DNA of 64,000 nt, from the NCBI RefSeq assembly GCF_014451325.2, contig NZ_JACSCH020000008.1:1-64000 (forward strand), in the 5' to 3' direction. Source of the DNA: Streptomyces sp. CB02980 (GTDB lineage Bacteria > Actinomycetota > Actinomycetes > Streptomycetales > Streptomycetaceae). The notes beneath the pieces were generated by a model, which was not told where the DNA came from, ran no database searches, and saw nothing but the letters and a program-made list of their open reading frames with translations. This document shows, one piece after another, positions 28,374 to 36,991 of this stretch. Numbering within the stretch: the stretch's first letter is position 1; each line of letters begins with the position of its first letter. Both the position numbers and the translations under genes were made by a program.

Positions 28374-28617
28374 GGCGGGGGCGTGGCGCGGGGCGGGGCC
28401 TTGCTTGTGGGGCTGCGGATAGCCCGTGCGGGCCGGGCCTGCGCCGCGGTCGTGCGGGCTGTGCCTGTGCCCTCGCCGGCTCCGTGTGGGCAATCGTCCC
28501 GCTGGGCGGGACGGGTGGGCACACGGGACGGCGCGCTTGGCGGCGCCTCCGCCCCTCGTGCCTGGACCCGCACCCACAGTGCACCGTGCACCAGGGTGCG
28601 GGTTCAGGCGCGGAAGC

Positions 28618-29661
28618 CTAGGCCCGGCTGGGGGCGCCGTTCGTTGTGCCCGCGCGTTCCGCCCCTGGGGCCCCCTGGGCGAAGTCCTTGGGGGAGGGGC
28701 GAATGCCCGCAACGGGGGGTGAGGGGGGAGTGGTGCGGTTTGACGTGCGGGTTTGGGTGAGGGCTGCGCCCGCCAGGACGATCAGCGCGCCCACCGGAGT
28801 GTTCCAGGCGAGTTGTTCGTCCAGGAGGGCCACTCCCGCCGTCGTCGCGATGACCGGGATGAAGTACGTGACCATCGCGGCCGTCGTCGGGCCGACCTCC
28901 GCGACCACCCCGTACTGGAGCAGCATCGCGTACCCCGTACCAAGGGCGCCGAGTGCGATTACGGCGAGCAGCGGGAGTACCTCCACCGACTTCGGGACCG
29001 AGGTGAACAGCGGGGTGACGACCGCCAGTTGCAAGGTCGCGAGGCCGACCTGGGAGCCCGCGAGCGAGAGGTTCGAGGCGCCCGTGCCGCTCAGTGTCCT
29101 GCGGACGTAGATCCAGCCGACCGCGTAGCTGAACGAGGCGAGCAGGGCCAGCGCCGTGCCCGTCACGTCGACGCCCGAGAACCCCTGCCACGCGCCGAGG
29201 ACCGTGAGCACGCCCATGAAGCCGATGCCCAGGCCTGCCGCGCGGACCCGGGTCGGACGGTCCTCGGAGAGCGCCACGAGGGAGAGCAGCATGCCCCACA
29301 GCGGGGTCGTCGCGTTGCAGATGCCCGCGAGCGTCGACGGGATGGTCAGCTCGGCGTACGCGAAGAGGGAGAACGGCAGCGCGTTGAGGAGGAAGGCCGC
29401 GACCGTCAGATGGCCCCAGACGCGGGCGCCGCGCGGCAGCCGGTCGCGCTTCACGACCAGGGCGACGGCGAGCACCGCCGTACCGAAGAGGAGCCGCCCG
29501 AAGGTCACCTGGAACGGAGCGAAGCCCTCCGTGCCGACCTTGATGAAGACGAAGCTGAAACCCCAGATCAGGGCCAGTACGCCGAAGCGGACGCGCCAGT
29601 CCAGCAGGCGTGAGGCGGAGGACGGGGCGGGGGGTGCGGTGGGTGGGGCTGCGGGGCTCAT
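28618..29661 (-). CDS. EamA-family transporter
   Basis: 347 residues with ten predicted helices. VLALIWGFSFVFIKVG at the start of the first half and ATTPLWGMLLSLVALSE, FIPVIATTAGVALLDE in the repeats are typical. The C-terminal 40 residues are a polar Pro/Ser-rich tail. It is divergent from the LysR gene 75 bp away, the common layout of an exporter and its regulator. The gap of 244 bp to the convergent mocR gene is G-rich and holds no gene I can support. Confidence 0.87.
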   Translation of the reverse strand: MSPAAPPTAPPAPSSASRLLDWRVRFGVLALIWGFSFVFIKVGTEGFAPFQVTFGRLLFGTAVLAVALVVKRDRLPRGARVWGHLTVAAFLLNALPFSLFAYAELTIPSTLAGICNATTPLWGMLLSLVALSEDRPTRVRAAGLGIGFMGVLTVLGAWQGFSGVDVTGTALALLASFSYAVGWIYVRRTLSGTGASNLSLAGSQVGLATLQLAVVTPLFTSVPKSVEVLPLLAVIALGALGTGYAMLLQYGVVAEVGPTTAAMVTYFIPVIATTAGVALLDEQLAWNTPVGALIVLAGAALTQTRTSNRTTPPSPPVAGIRPSPKDFAQGAPGAERAGTTNGAPSRA

Positions 29662-29735
29662 GCCACTCAGGGTGACCGTCCCGACCTCTTAGGACAAGCG
29701 AGAATTCCTCGACCCCTTCCCTTAGTATCGCTTAC

Positions 29736-30638
29736 ATGTTGAATCTGGAGCGCCTGCGCACCCTCGACGCCGTCGCCCGGCACGGCTCGGTCAGCGGCGC
29801 GGCCGACGGACTCCACGTCACCACCTCCGCCGTCTCCCAGCAGCTGTCCAAGCTGGAGCGCGAGGTGGGGCAGCAGCTGCTCGCCAAGAACGGCCGGGGG
29901 GTGCGGCTCACCGACGCCGGGCAGCTGCTCGCCGAGCACGCCGCCCGGATCCTCTCCCAGGTCCAGATGGCGCAGGCCGACATCGAGGCCCAGCGCGGCC
30001 AGGTCGTGGGCGAGGTGCGGGTCGCCGCCTTCCCGACGGCCGCCCGGGGCCTCTTCCCGGCCGCCCTCGCCGCCCTGCGCGAGGGGCACCCCGACCTCCG
30101 GGTCCGTACGACGGAACTGGAGCCGGAGAACGGCGTGCGCGCGGTGCTGCGCGGCGACGCGGACCTCGCGCTCGTCCTGGACTGGAGCAACAAGCGGGCG
30201 CCCGTGCCCGGCGGCCTCGAGCGCGCCCATCTGCTCGACGACTCCGCCGACGTGGCCCTGCCCGCCGGGCACCCGCTGGCCGGACGGGAGGAGGTGGACC
30301 TGGTGGACTTCGCCGACGAGGAGTGGGTCTCCTGGCCCGAGGGCGAGTTCTGCCACGACTGGCTCATGTTCACGCTGCGCTCGCAGGGCATCGAGCCGCG
30401 GATCGGCCACCTGGCGGGGGAGCACCACACGCAGCTGGCGCTCGTCGCGGCGGGACTCGGCGTGTGTGTCACGCCGAGGCTCGGTCGGCCCGTGCCGGAG
30501 GGGGTCGTGTTCGTGCCCGTACGACAGCAGGTGCGGCGCCACATCTACGCGACCTGGCGCGCCGACGCGGGCCGCCGGCCCTCCGTGCGTGCGGTCGTCG
30601 GCGCGCTGCGGGCGGCGGCCGAGCCGTTGGGGAGCTGA
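29736..30638 (+). CDS. LysR-family transcriptional regulator
   Basis: 300 residues. The N-terminal helix-turn-helix is classical (LERLRTLDAVARHGSVSGAA..VTTSAVSQQLSKLEREVG). A periplasmic-binding-protein-like effector domain follows (about 90-290). A TAGTAT -10 box at 29723-29728 lies just before the ATG, so the mRNA may be leaderless. By position it should control the divergent EamA gene; CGAGAATTCCTCG near 29699-29711 is a possible binding site. The effector is unknown. Confidence 0.9.
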   Translation: MLNLERLRTLDAVARHGSVSGAADGLHVTTSAVSQQLSKLEREVGQQLLAKNGRGVRLTDAGQLLAEHAARILSQVQMAQADIEAQRGQVVGEVRVAAFPTAARGLFPAALAALREGHPDLRVRTTELEPENGVRAVLRGDADLALVLDWSNKRAPVPGGLERAHLLDDSADVALPAGHPLAGREEVDLVDFADEEWVSWPEGEFCHDWLMFTLRSQGIEPRIGHLAGEHHTQLALVAAGLGVCVTPRLGRPVPEGVVFVPVRQQVRRHIYATWRADAGRRPSVRAVVGALRAAAEPLGS

Positions 30639-30646
30639 CCCGGGGC

Positions 30647-31114
30647 TCAGGGGCCCGCGAGTTTGCGGAAGTCCCACGATGCGATCGCGTCCGGAGTCAG
30701 TCGCATCCAGGCGTGCCTGCCGTCGTGCGGCATCGCGTCCAGGCCGAAGTTCTTGGCGGCGAAGAGCTGCTCGGGCACGTCGAGGTCCGGGCACGGCTCG
30801 CCCGTACGCGGGGCCTCGCCGACGAAGGTGACGGTGCCCGACAGCTCCACGCCGCGCAGCTCGCCGTAGTCCTCGCCGTCGTCCACCACGACGGCGATCC
30901 TCGGGTCGGCGCGCAGCTCCGCCCAACGGCGGCTGCGCGTCAGCGAGTACAGCCAGAGCGAGGAGCCGTCCCAGGCGAACCAGAGCGCGCTCACGTGCGG
31001 GCGGCCGTCGGCGGAGACGGTCGCGACCCGGCAGGTGCGCTGTTCGGCGAGGAAGGAGTCGAGCTCCGCCGGGGTCATCATGATCCGGCGTCCACGGCGC
31101 TGTGCGACGGTCAT
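30647..31114 (-). CDS. Pyridoxamine 5'-phosphate oxidase family protein
   Basis: 155 residues with the split-barrel flavin/F420-binding fold: TPAELDSFLAEQRTCRVATV, DGRPHVSALWFAWDG, SRRWAELRADPRIAVVVDDG. Members with this short form often bind F420 in actinobacteria, as in F420-dependent biliverdin or quinone reductases. The ATG at 31114 has AAGGG about 9 nt upstream; a second in-frame ATG lies ten codons on. Only 8 bp separate its stop from the convergent LysR gene. Confidence 0.82.
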   Translation of the reverse strand: MTVAQRRGRRIMMTPAELDSFLAEQRTCRVATVSADGRPHVSALWFAWDGSSLWLYSLTRSRRWAELRADPRIAVVVDDGEDYGELRGVELSGTVTFVGEAPRTGEPCPDLDVPEQLFAAKNFGLDAMPHDGRHAWMRLTPDAIASWDFRKLAGP

Positions 31115-31132
31115 CGTCCGCACCCTTCTGGA

Positions 31133-31153
31133 TTTCTGATGAGACGTCAGAAA
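31133..31153. promoter_or_regulatory. Operator-like inverted repeat between divergent genes
   Basis: TTTCTGA (31133-31139) and TCAGAAA (31147-31153) are perfect 7-bp arms with a 7-bp centre, located between the flavin-barrel gene and the isochorismatase-fold gene. The spacing suits a dimeric repressor. No regulator gene is adjacent. Confidence 0.5.
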
Positions 31154-31192
31154 GCATGGAGGGCCATTCGCGCGCGTGCAAGGGGAGAGACC

Positions 31193-31927
31193 ATGGAGCA
31201 GAGGGCGAGAGAGCGGCTCGGGGAGCGGATCCGGCCGGACGGCGGGGTCGTACTGCTCACCGTCGAGTGTCAGCAGGGGGTCGTCGGGCCGGAGAGCGCG
31301 CTGCCCGAACTGGCCGCCGTCGCCCGTGCGTCGGGGGCCCTGCGGAACGTCGCCCGGCTGGTGGCCGCCGCGCACGAGGCGGACGTCCAGGTCATCCACG
31401 CCGTCGCCGAACGGCGCCCCGACGGGCGGGGAGCCAACAGCAACGCCCGGCTCTTCCGGGCCGCCGCCCGGCTTCCCGTACAGCAGCACAGCGGGAGCAC
31501 GGCGGTACGGATCGCCGAACCGATCGAGGTCACCGAGGAGGACCTCGTCGTACGGCGGCTGCACGGGCTCTCGCCGCTCGCCGGGACCGATGTCGACCCG
31601 CTGCTCCGCAACCTCGGCTGCCGGACGCTGATCGTCACCGGCGTCTCCGCCAACGTGGCCGTGCCCAACGCCGTCTTCGACGCCGTCAACCTGGGCTACA
31701 CCGTGGTCGTGCCCGGGGACGCCATCGCGGGGGTGCCGGCCGACTACACCCCCGCGATGATCCGTCACACCCTCGCGCTCGTCGCCACGATCACCACGAC
31801 CGACGAGATACTCGCCTGCTGGAAGTTCCCCCGGCGGTCCGGGGAAGCGGGGAGCGCGTCGGGCGGAGGAAGCGCCGGGAACGCCGGGAGCTCCGGGAGC
31901 GGCGGGGGTGTTGTCAGCCGAGGCTGA
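31193..31927 (+). CDS. Isochorismatase-fold protein lacking the usual catalytic Cys
   Basis: 244 residues, ATG with AGGGGAGA upstream. The fold is recognisable from LLTVECQQGVVGP (normally LLVIDMQ), VRRLHGLSPLAGTDVDPLLRNLG, and TLIVTGVSANVAVPNAVFDAVNLGY. In amidohydrolases of this family the nucleophilic Cys lies in the segment that here reads NVAVPN, and the first Asp is replaced by Glu. A thiol hydrolase such as nicotinamidase is therefore unlikely; isochorismatases such as PhzD also lack the Cys. The last 30 residues are Gly/Ser-rich. It overlaps the convergent Rieske gene by 14 bp. Confidence 0.8.
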   Translation: MEQRARERLGERIRPDGGVVLLTVECQQGVVGPESALPELAAVARASGALRNVARLVAAAHEADVQVIHAVAERRPDGRGANSNARLFRAAARLPVQQHSGSTAVRIAEPIEVTEEDLVVRRLHGLSPLAGTDVDPLLRNLGCRTLIVTGVSANVAVPNAVFDAVNLGYTVVVPGDAIAGVPADYTPAMIRHTLALVATITTTDEILACWKFPRRSGEAGSASGGGSAGNAGSSGSGGGVVSRG

Positions 31928-32315
31928 TCGCGTCGCCGACCACCTGGATCGGTGTCGGCGGCAGGGGGGAGCCGGCCGGGCCGGACTTCACGCTGCCGTC
32001 CGACACGTCGAACTGGCTCTGGTGGCACGGGCAGACGATGACGCCGTCCTTGATGCTGCTCACGGCGCAGCCCGCATGGGTGCACTTCGAGGAGAAGGCC
32101 TTGAACTCGCCGGGCTTCGGCTGGGTGATGACCACGCCCTTGTCGGCGAGGATCTTCCCGCCGCCCACCGGGATGTCCGCGGTGCGTGCGAGCGTCTCGC
32201 CCTCCGCCGCCTCGTCCTTGTCGTCGGTGCCGCCGCCCCCGCAGGCGGCGAGTACCGCTACGAGCCCCGTGCCGCTCGCCGCCGCGACGACCGTCCGGCG
32301 TGCCACTCCGCTCAT
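31914..32315 (-). CDS. Rieske [2Fe-2S] lipoprotein
   Basis: 133 residues. The N terminus has VARRTVVAAASGTGLVAVLAACGG: a twin Arg followed by a lipobox-type Cys (about residue 25), suggesting Tat export and lipid anchoring. The Rieske cluster motifs CTHAGC (about 78-83) and CPCHQSQF (about 95-102) are complete. Small exported Rieske proteins of this type are common in Streptomyces and presumably pass electrons at the membrane; the partner is unknown. Confidence 0.9.
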   Translation of the reverse strand: MSGVARRTVVAAASGTGLVAVLAACGGGGTDDKDEAAEGETLARTADIPVGGGKILADKGVVITQPKPGEFKAFSSKCTHAGCAVSSIKDGVIVCPCHQSQFDVSDGSVKSGPAGSPLPPTPIQVVGDAISLG

Positions 32316-32663
32316 GTGCTGCCCCTCTTCCTCGTGCGTTCGGAGCAGTTGTGCTCCTGCCAGAAGGTACGTCCGTGACCTGTGTCCCGTTCACGGGATC
32401 GGGCGTTCGCTTCCTTACAGTTCTTGTCGGAGCGTCTGATCCTGGACATCTGGTGGCGCGGTACGCCAAGTTCGACCGGATCGTCGGCACCGCCCACCGG
32501 GACACCGGGCACCCCGTGATTCCCGGGCCGCCGCCCCGTCCGCCGGGGTCCGTATCTGACGGGCCGTGCGACCTGGCAGACTGCGGGCCTCACCGTCGTC
32601 TCCCCCGTGTCGTGAGCGGACCACTCCACCGGGGAAGCGGCAAGCGACTCCTGGAGGCCCACC
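32316..32663. other. 348-bp divergent gap
   Basis: It separates the Rieske gene from a plus-strand pair. A perfect short inverted repeat, GGAGCA (32342-32347) and TGCTCC (32352-32357), lies near the Rieske start. No gene or clear promoter is otherwise supported. Confidence 0.4.
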
Positions 32664-32756
32664 ATGGCGCAGCAGCCCGGACAGCCGGCGGTCCGCACGA
32701 GCGGACGGCCCCGTCGGCCACCGCACCGGCCCGGGAGCGGGGCGAGCGCCCGATGA
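32664..32756 (+). CDS. Candidate 30-residue leader ORF coupled to alpha/beta hydrolase
   Basis: ATG at 32664 has a good ribosome site (GGAGG six nt upstream) and encodes MAQQPGQPAVRTSGRPRRPP followed by ten more residues. Its stop overlaps the hydrolase start as ATGA. The hydrolase ATG lacks a strong ribosome site, so the short ORF may drive coupled translation. An N-terminal frameshift is the alternative reading. Confidence 0.4.
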   Translation: MAQQPGQPAVRTSGRPRRPPHRPGSGASAR

Positions 32757-33400
32757 CGCTGTGCCCCACCCGGCGCGCCGATCCCGGCGCGTTCGTCGTC
32801 CGCAGCGCCCCCGCCGTGCCGACCGCGGCCGTGCTGCTGCTCCACGGGGGCCGCGCCGACGGCCCCGAGCCGCCGCCCGCCCTCAACCTGCCCGCGCTGC
32901 GCATGCGGCCCTTCGCCGCCGCCGTGAGCCGGGCCGTCCGGGGCCGGGACGTGCTGATCGCCGAGGTGCGCTACCGCCACCGGGGCTGGAACGGGGAGAG
33001 CGCCGACGCCGCCAGGGACGCCGAGAGCGCGCTCGTACGCCTCCGGGAACAGGCCGGGCCCGTCCCCGTCGTCCTCGTCGGCCACTCGATGGGCGGCCGC
33101 GCGGCACTCGCCGCCGCGGGAGACCCGGCCGTCCGCGGTGTCGTCGCCCTGGCGCCCTGGTGCCCCACCGACGAGCCCGTCGACCATCTGGGCGGCCGGC
33201 GCCTCTACCTCCTCCACGACGAGAGCGACCGCGTCACCTCGGCCCGCGCGTCCTGGGACTTCGTCCGCAGGGCCCGTGCCGCGGGCGCGGACGCGGCGGG
33301 CATCCCGATGCCGACGGGTGGCCACGCGATGCTGCGGGGCGCCCACCTGTGGCACCGGCGGGCGGCCGAACTCACGGCGGCGCTGCTGTCGCACGGGTGA
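32753..33400 (+). CDS. Alpha/beta hydrolase
   Basis: 215 residues. The nucleophile elbow is GHSMGG (about residue 112), the acid probably Asp in LLHDESDRVT, and the histidine in PTGGHAML. LLLHGGRADG supplies the oxyanion region. This is a short dienelactone-hydrolase/esterase-type enzyme; the substrate is unknown. ATG 32753 overlaps the stop of the upstream 30-residue ORF by 4 bp, implying coupled translation. Confidence 0.8.
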   Translation: MTLCPTRRADPGAFVVRSAPAVPTAAVLLLHGGRADGPEPPPALNLPALRMRPFAAAVSRAVRGRDVLIAEVRYRHRGWNGESADAARDAESALVRLREQAGPVPVVLVGHSMGGRAALAAAGDPAVRGVVALAPWCPTDEPVDHLGGRRLYLLHDESDRVTSARASWDFVRRARAAGADAAGIPMPTGGHAMLRGAHLWHRRAAELTAALLSHG

Positions 33401-33448
33401 GGGGGCACGAGCGGCACGACCTGGGCGAGGGCCGGGACCGGCTGGACT

Positions 33449-34171
33449 CTAGGCGGTGACCAGGCCCGCGCACGCCGCGCGCGTCGCCGCGTGAACCGCG
33501 CGGGCGAGGCGGGCGCCCCACAGGGAGCGTGGGCCGGTGAAGGGTTGGGGTTCGGTACCGGTGTCGGCGTGGGGGCCGATGTCGATGCCCGTGCGGGGGC
33601 CGGTGGGCGACGGGGCCGCCACGCAGACCGCGTCCGTCGGTGTGCCCGAGGCGTCCGCGCCGAGTTCCACCAGGGCCTGCACCTTGGCCTCGGTGGCGGT
33701 GGCCACCGCGTTCACCAGGGCGGCGTCCGTGAGGGGGACCGGCAGCGACACGATGATGTTGATCGTGCCGGGGTGGGGGGTCGTGATGCCACCGGCGCCC
33801 GGTGCCGCCGCCCAGCCCCGTACGCCTATCCCCGCGGTGACCACCGCCCGCACACCGCCGTCCTCGGCGTGGCACCGGTCCGCGACCGAGGCGGCCGTCA
33901 TCAGGCCCACGCCCGCGCCGGTGAGCCCCGCCCCGGCGGCCAGGTCGCGGAGGTGGGCGACGGGATCGAGCCGGTCGTAGCCGGGCGGTACCTGGGCGTT
34001 GATCACCCACTCCCGCTCGCCGATGCCGCCACCGAGCACCGCGCTCGACACCATGCGGACGCCCGGCCCCGGCGCCCAGACGAGCAGAGGCCGGTCACGG
34101 CCCTGCTCCGTGTGGGTGAGCAGAGCGGCGTCGGCGAGAGACGCGCTGGTCAGGAGGGTTCGCGTAGGCAC
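33449..34171 (-). CDS. cbiZ: Adenosylcobinamide amidohydrolase (CbiZ-like)
   Basis: 240 residues beginning at GTG 34171. It resembles CbiZ, which removes the aminopropanol arm of adenosylcobinamide so that salvaged corrinoids can enter the cobyric-acid branch. Supporting segments are SSAVLGGGIGEREWVINAQV, VGLMTAASV and PGTINIIVSLPVPLTDAALVN. No other cobalamin genes are nearby, so it probably serves salvage. Downstream on the left it is convergent with the hydrolase gene. Confidence 0.8.
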   Translation of the reverse strand: MPTRTLLTSASLADAALLTHTEQGRDRPLLVWAPGPGVRMVSSAVLGGGIGEREWVINAQVPPGYDRLDPVAHLRDLAAGAGLTGAGVGLMTAASVADRCHAEDGGVRAVVTAGIGVRGWAAAPGAGGITTPHPGTINIIVSLPVPLTDAALVNAVATATEAKVQALVELGADASGTPTDAVCVAAPSPTGPRTGIDIGPHADTGTEPQPFTGPRSLWGARLARAVHAATRAACAGLVTA

Positions 34172-34199
34172 CCCCGCACCCTAGGGGGTGCCTCGTGGA

Positions 34200-34658
34200 T
34201 CAGGCGAGGCCGTCCCAGCCCCAGCGCGGTGTGGGGCCGGGTTCGCCGAGGTCCGTGCCCGGCGCGGAGGCCGAGACGTCCTTGGCGATACGCGTGCCCC
34301 AGTCGAAGTACTCCACCACCCGGCGGCGCAGCAGGGCGTCGTCCGGCAGCTCCTTCTCCACGGCCGCAGTCATCAACTCCATCCAGCGCAGCCGCTGTTC
34401 CTCCGTGATGCCGAGCCCGAGATGGGCGCGGAGCAGGGCCTGGTGCCCGCCGAGATCCGCCGTGAACTCGGCGGGACCCGAGAACACCTCCGCCAGCCAG
34501 ACGGCGACGTGCTCCACATGGGCGGCGGTGAAGTCGGCGAAGACGGGTGCGAGGAGGGGGTCGGCCAGGACGCCCTCGTAGAACGTCTCGGAGAGCCGGC
34601 GCAGCGCGTCGGCGCCGCCCACGGCCTCGTACAGGGTGTTCGTGTGCTCGGCGGTCAT
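34200..34658 (-). CDS. Group II truncated haemoglobin
   Basis: 152 residues, with GGAGG 7 nt before ATG 34658. Globin features are LYEAVGGADALRRLSETFYEGVLADPLLAPVF, the proximal-histidine segment AAHVEHVAVWLAEVF and a Trp in RLRWMELM. Group II members bind O2 and NO and probably take part in NO or peroxide detoxification. It lies 37 bp after the stop of the TetR gene 34696-35370, on the same strand, so the two may be cotranscribed. Confidence 0.85.
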   Translation of the reverse strand: MTAEHTNTLYEAVGGADALRRLSETFYEGVLADPLLAPVFADFTAAHVEHVAVWLAEVFSGPAEFTADLGGHQALLRAHLGLGITEEQRLRWMELMTAAVEKELPDDALLRRRVVEYFDWGTRIAKDVSASAPGTDLGEPGPTPRWGWDGLA

Positions 34659-34695
34659 GGAGGGCCTCCGGATCCGGGATGTGGCCTCCCAGCTT

Positions 34696-35370
34696 TCACA
34701 CAACACGGCCCGGATCCAAGGATGTTCGCTCTCGGCGGGGCGAGGCGATCCCCTCGGGTTCGCCGGTGACCCAGGTCTCCGGCGGCCAGCGGCGACTCAG
34801 ATGCCTCAGCTCCACGGAGATGCCCGCCCGCATCAGCTCGCGGGCGTGGTCCAGGGTCAGGGCGCCGCTCAGCCAGCGCGTGCTGAGTCCCTCCGTGAGG
34901 GCGGTCATGCGCTCCGCGGACGCCGTGAGTGCCGGCGCGGGAACGGCCGGGCAGGCCTCGGCCAGCAGCGCCGCGACGTCGTGCACCCAGGTCAGGCCGG
35001 CTCTGGCGAGCTCGGTGCGCAGCTCCGGGTCGAAGACCGCGCTGGCCCGCAGCTCGCCCCACGCCGTGCTGTTCTCCCGTACCTCGGGAAGGTCCTGGAA
35101 CTCCAGCAGCAGCGACCGTTCCAGTTCCTGATGGGCGTCCAAGCCTTCGGCGGATCCCTCGTCCGCCGCCGTGTACCGATCGGCCCGGTCGCTGATGAAC
35201 TCCAGCGTGTGGCGCAGGATGCCCGCCCGGTCCTTGAAGTGGTAGTAGATCAGCGCGGTGGACACCCCGGCCTCGACCGCCAGCTCCTCCACCCGCAGTC
35301 CGCGGACCCCGCGCCGCGCGATGACCCGGGCGGCCCCTTCCAGGATCGCCGTTCGGCGGTCTGTGGCCAC
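34696..35370 (-). CDS. TetR-family regulator (paralogue 1 of 3)
   Basis: 224 residues. The helix-turn-helix region, RRGVRGLRVEELAVEAGVST then ALIYYHFKDRAGILRHTLEF, is nearly identical to that of the TetR genes at 36992 and 39571, and the ligand domain is similar too (WGELRASAVFDPELR). Starts with GTG. An ACTGAA-TG-TTCAGT inverted repeat 40 bp upstream matches sites in front of the agmatine deiminase and urease genes, so this regulator and its paralogues probably bind those sites. The extended C-terminal 30 residues are unique to it. Confidence 0.9.
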   Translation of the reverse strand: MATDRRTAILEGAARVIARRGVRGLRVEELAVEAGVSTALIYYHFKDRAGILRHTLEFISDRADRYTAADEGSAEGLDAHQELERSLLLEFQDLPEVRENSTAWGELRASAVFDPELRTELARAGLTWVHDVAALLAEACPAVPAPALTASAERMTALTEGLSTRWLSGALTLDHARELMRAGISVELRHLSRRWPPETWVTGEPEGIASPRRERTSLDPGRVV

Positions 35371-35395
35371 GTCGTGCCTCCTTGTCGTCGCTCGG

Positions 35396-35424
35396 AGTAT
35401 CTCATGCTGACTGAATGTTCAGTT
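35396..35424 (-). promoter_or_regulatory. Operator/promoter of TetR paralogue 1
   Basis: The inverted repeat ACTGAA (35410-35415) / TTCAGT (35418-35423) overlaps a possible minus-strand -35 (AACTGA); GATACT, 17 bp on, is a plausible -10 (35401 to 35396). This is the weakest promoter of the set, but the palindrome fits the shared motif. Confidence 0.55.
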
Positions 35425-35521
35425 CATGTCGATGGAATGGGGCGACCGCCCCGGCCCGGGGAGGGCCGAGACGGTCGCACCCCGCTCGTGGTGCTCGTGG
35501 CACTCGTGGCGCCGCGTGGCG

Positions 35522-36682
35522 TCAGGCGGCGGGCTTGCCCGGCTGATCGTGGGTGGAGCAGTGGATTCCGCCGCCGCCGGAGGCGATGGTGTCGATCGGG
35601 ACCATCACGATGTCGCGCTGCGGGAAATGCTCCTGGAGGATGCCCTTGGCGCGGTTGTCGGCCTTCCGGTCGCCAAACTGGGGCAGGAAGACGGCGTCGT
35701 TGGCGATGTAGAAGTTGGCGTACGTCGACACGAAGTCGTCGCCCTCGCCGGTGATCCGGTCGAGGTCGGGCTGCGGCAGGTCGATGATCTCGAAGCGGCG
35801 GCCGCGCGCGTCGGTGGCCTTGCCGAGCACCGAGCGGGCCTGGTCGGCCGAGCGGGACCAGGAGTCCGGGGGAGTGCCGGGGAACGCCTGGTCCAGGAGG
35901 ACCACTCCGGGGGCGACGAAGCGGACGAGGCTGTCCACGTGCGCGTCGGTGATGTCCTCGCCGCGGACGCCCGCCAGCCAGACGACCTTCTTCACCCCGA
36001 GGGTCTCGATGAGCTCGTCCTCGATCTCGTCCCGGCTCATGCCCCGGTTGCGGTTGTCGTTGACGATCGAGCTCTCGGTGATGAGCAGGGTGCCCTCGCC
36101 GTCGGTCTCGAAGGAGCCGCCCTCGGCGACGAGGGGCGCCTCGACGCGGGAGATCCGGTACTTCGTGAGCAGGGTCTCGCCGACCAGGGCGTCGTTCTCG
36201 TGCTCCTGCTTGTTGCCCCAGCCGTTGAAGTTGAGGTCGACGCCGACGACCCTGCCCTCCTCCTCGACGAAGACGGGCACCGTGTCGCGGGCCCACAGGT
36301 CGTCGACGTCCAGCGGGATGACCTCCACCAGGGATCCGCACGCCCGCTGCGCCGCCTTCAGCTGCGCGGGCCTGGCCATCATGACGACCTCCTCGTACTC
36401 CGCGACCTCCCGCGCGATCCGCGCGATGTCCTTCCGTACGTAGGGCAGGTCCTCCATCCAGACCGACTCCAGGGCCGGCCAGGACATGAAGGTACGGGTG
36501 TGGCTCTCCCACTCGGCGCCCAGCCGGCGCTCTCGGCCGTTCCCGCCGTCCGGCTTCGCACCGCCGGCGGCGGCAGCGGACACTCCGGGCTCCGCGGGGC
36601 CGCATGCGGAAGCGCCGAGGACGAGCGCGCTGATCCCGGCGAAGGAACGGAGGGCGGAGCGTCGGGAGGGGAGAAAGGTCAT
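35522..36682 (-). CDS. Agmatine deiminase family protein, exported lipoprotein
   Basis: 386 residues. The N terminus has twin Arg (PSRRSALRSF) and a lipobox ending at a Cys (VLGASAC), so a Tat-exported lipoprotein is predicted. The mature part is a peptidylarginine-deiminase-fold agmatine deiminase: FMSWPALESVWM, DDLWARDTVPVF, NFNGWGNKQ, DAHVDSLVRFV and the catalytic cysteine loop GGGGIHCSTHDQP are present. These enzymes turn agmatine into N-carbamoylputrescine and ammonia. The ATG at 36682 has GGAG 8 nt upstream. It has its own promoter/operator at 36845-36873. Confidence 0.88.
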   Translation of the reverse strand: MTFLPSRRSALRSFAGISALVLGASACGPAEPGVSAAAAGGAKPDGGNGRERRLGAEWESHTRTFMSWPALESVWMEDLPYVRKDIARIAREVAEYEEVVMMARPAQLKAAQRACGSLVEVIPLDVDDLWARDTVPVFVEEEGRVVGVDLNFNGWGNKQEHENDALVGETLLTKYRISRVEAPLVAEGGSFETDGEGTLLITESSIVNDNRNRGMSRDEIEDELIETLGVKKVVWLAGVRGEDITDAHVDSLVRFVAPGVVLLDQAFPGTPPDSWSRSADQARSVLGKATDARGRRFEIIDLPQPDLDRITGEGDDFVSTYANFYIANDAVFLPQFGDRKADNRAKGILQEHFPQRDIVMVPIDTIASGGGGIHCSTHDQPGKPAA

Positions 36683-36844
36683 CGTGGACTCCGATCGTGG
36701 ACTGGCAGGACGGAGGCATCCGGCCGCGGCGGGGGCACGGAGGGAGGGCGGCAGGGTCGTCACGCGAGTCCTGCTTCAGAGGGTGCATCATCCGCACCGC
36801 GTACGCGCGTCACCGCGACAACGGGGACGGCCTCAGATCAAGAA

Positions 36845-36873
36845 CTGTCGCACTGACTGAAATATCAGTCAAA
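36845..36873 (-). promoter_or_regulatory. Operator/promoter of the exported agmatine deiminase gene
   Basis: On the minus strand TTGACT (36873 to 36868), a 17-bp spacer and GACAGT (36850 to 36845) form a promoter. The palindrome TGACTGA-AATA-TCAGTCA (36855-36872) covers the -35 and much of the spacer, so a bound TetR dimer should block it. Confidence 0.75.
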
Positions 36874-36923
36874 TCTCGCGATCGGGGTGCGGAGGCGTGG
36901 ACGTGTGACGGTGCGCTTGTGTG

Positions 36924-36971
36924 GCGGTGGAGCGGTGGAGCGGTGGAGCGGTGGAGTGGCGGAGCGGTGGG
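36924..36971. repeat. 8-bp tandem repeat (GCGGTGGA)
   Basis: Four exact copies of GCGGTGGA (36924-36955) and two degenerate ones run between the TetR paralogue 2 stop and the deiminase promoter. Confidence 0.9.
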
Positions 36972-36991
36972 GCGCCGTCGGGGCCGGCCGC

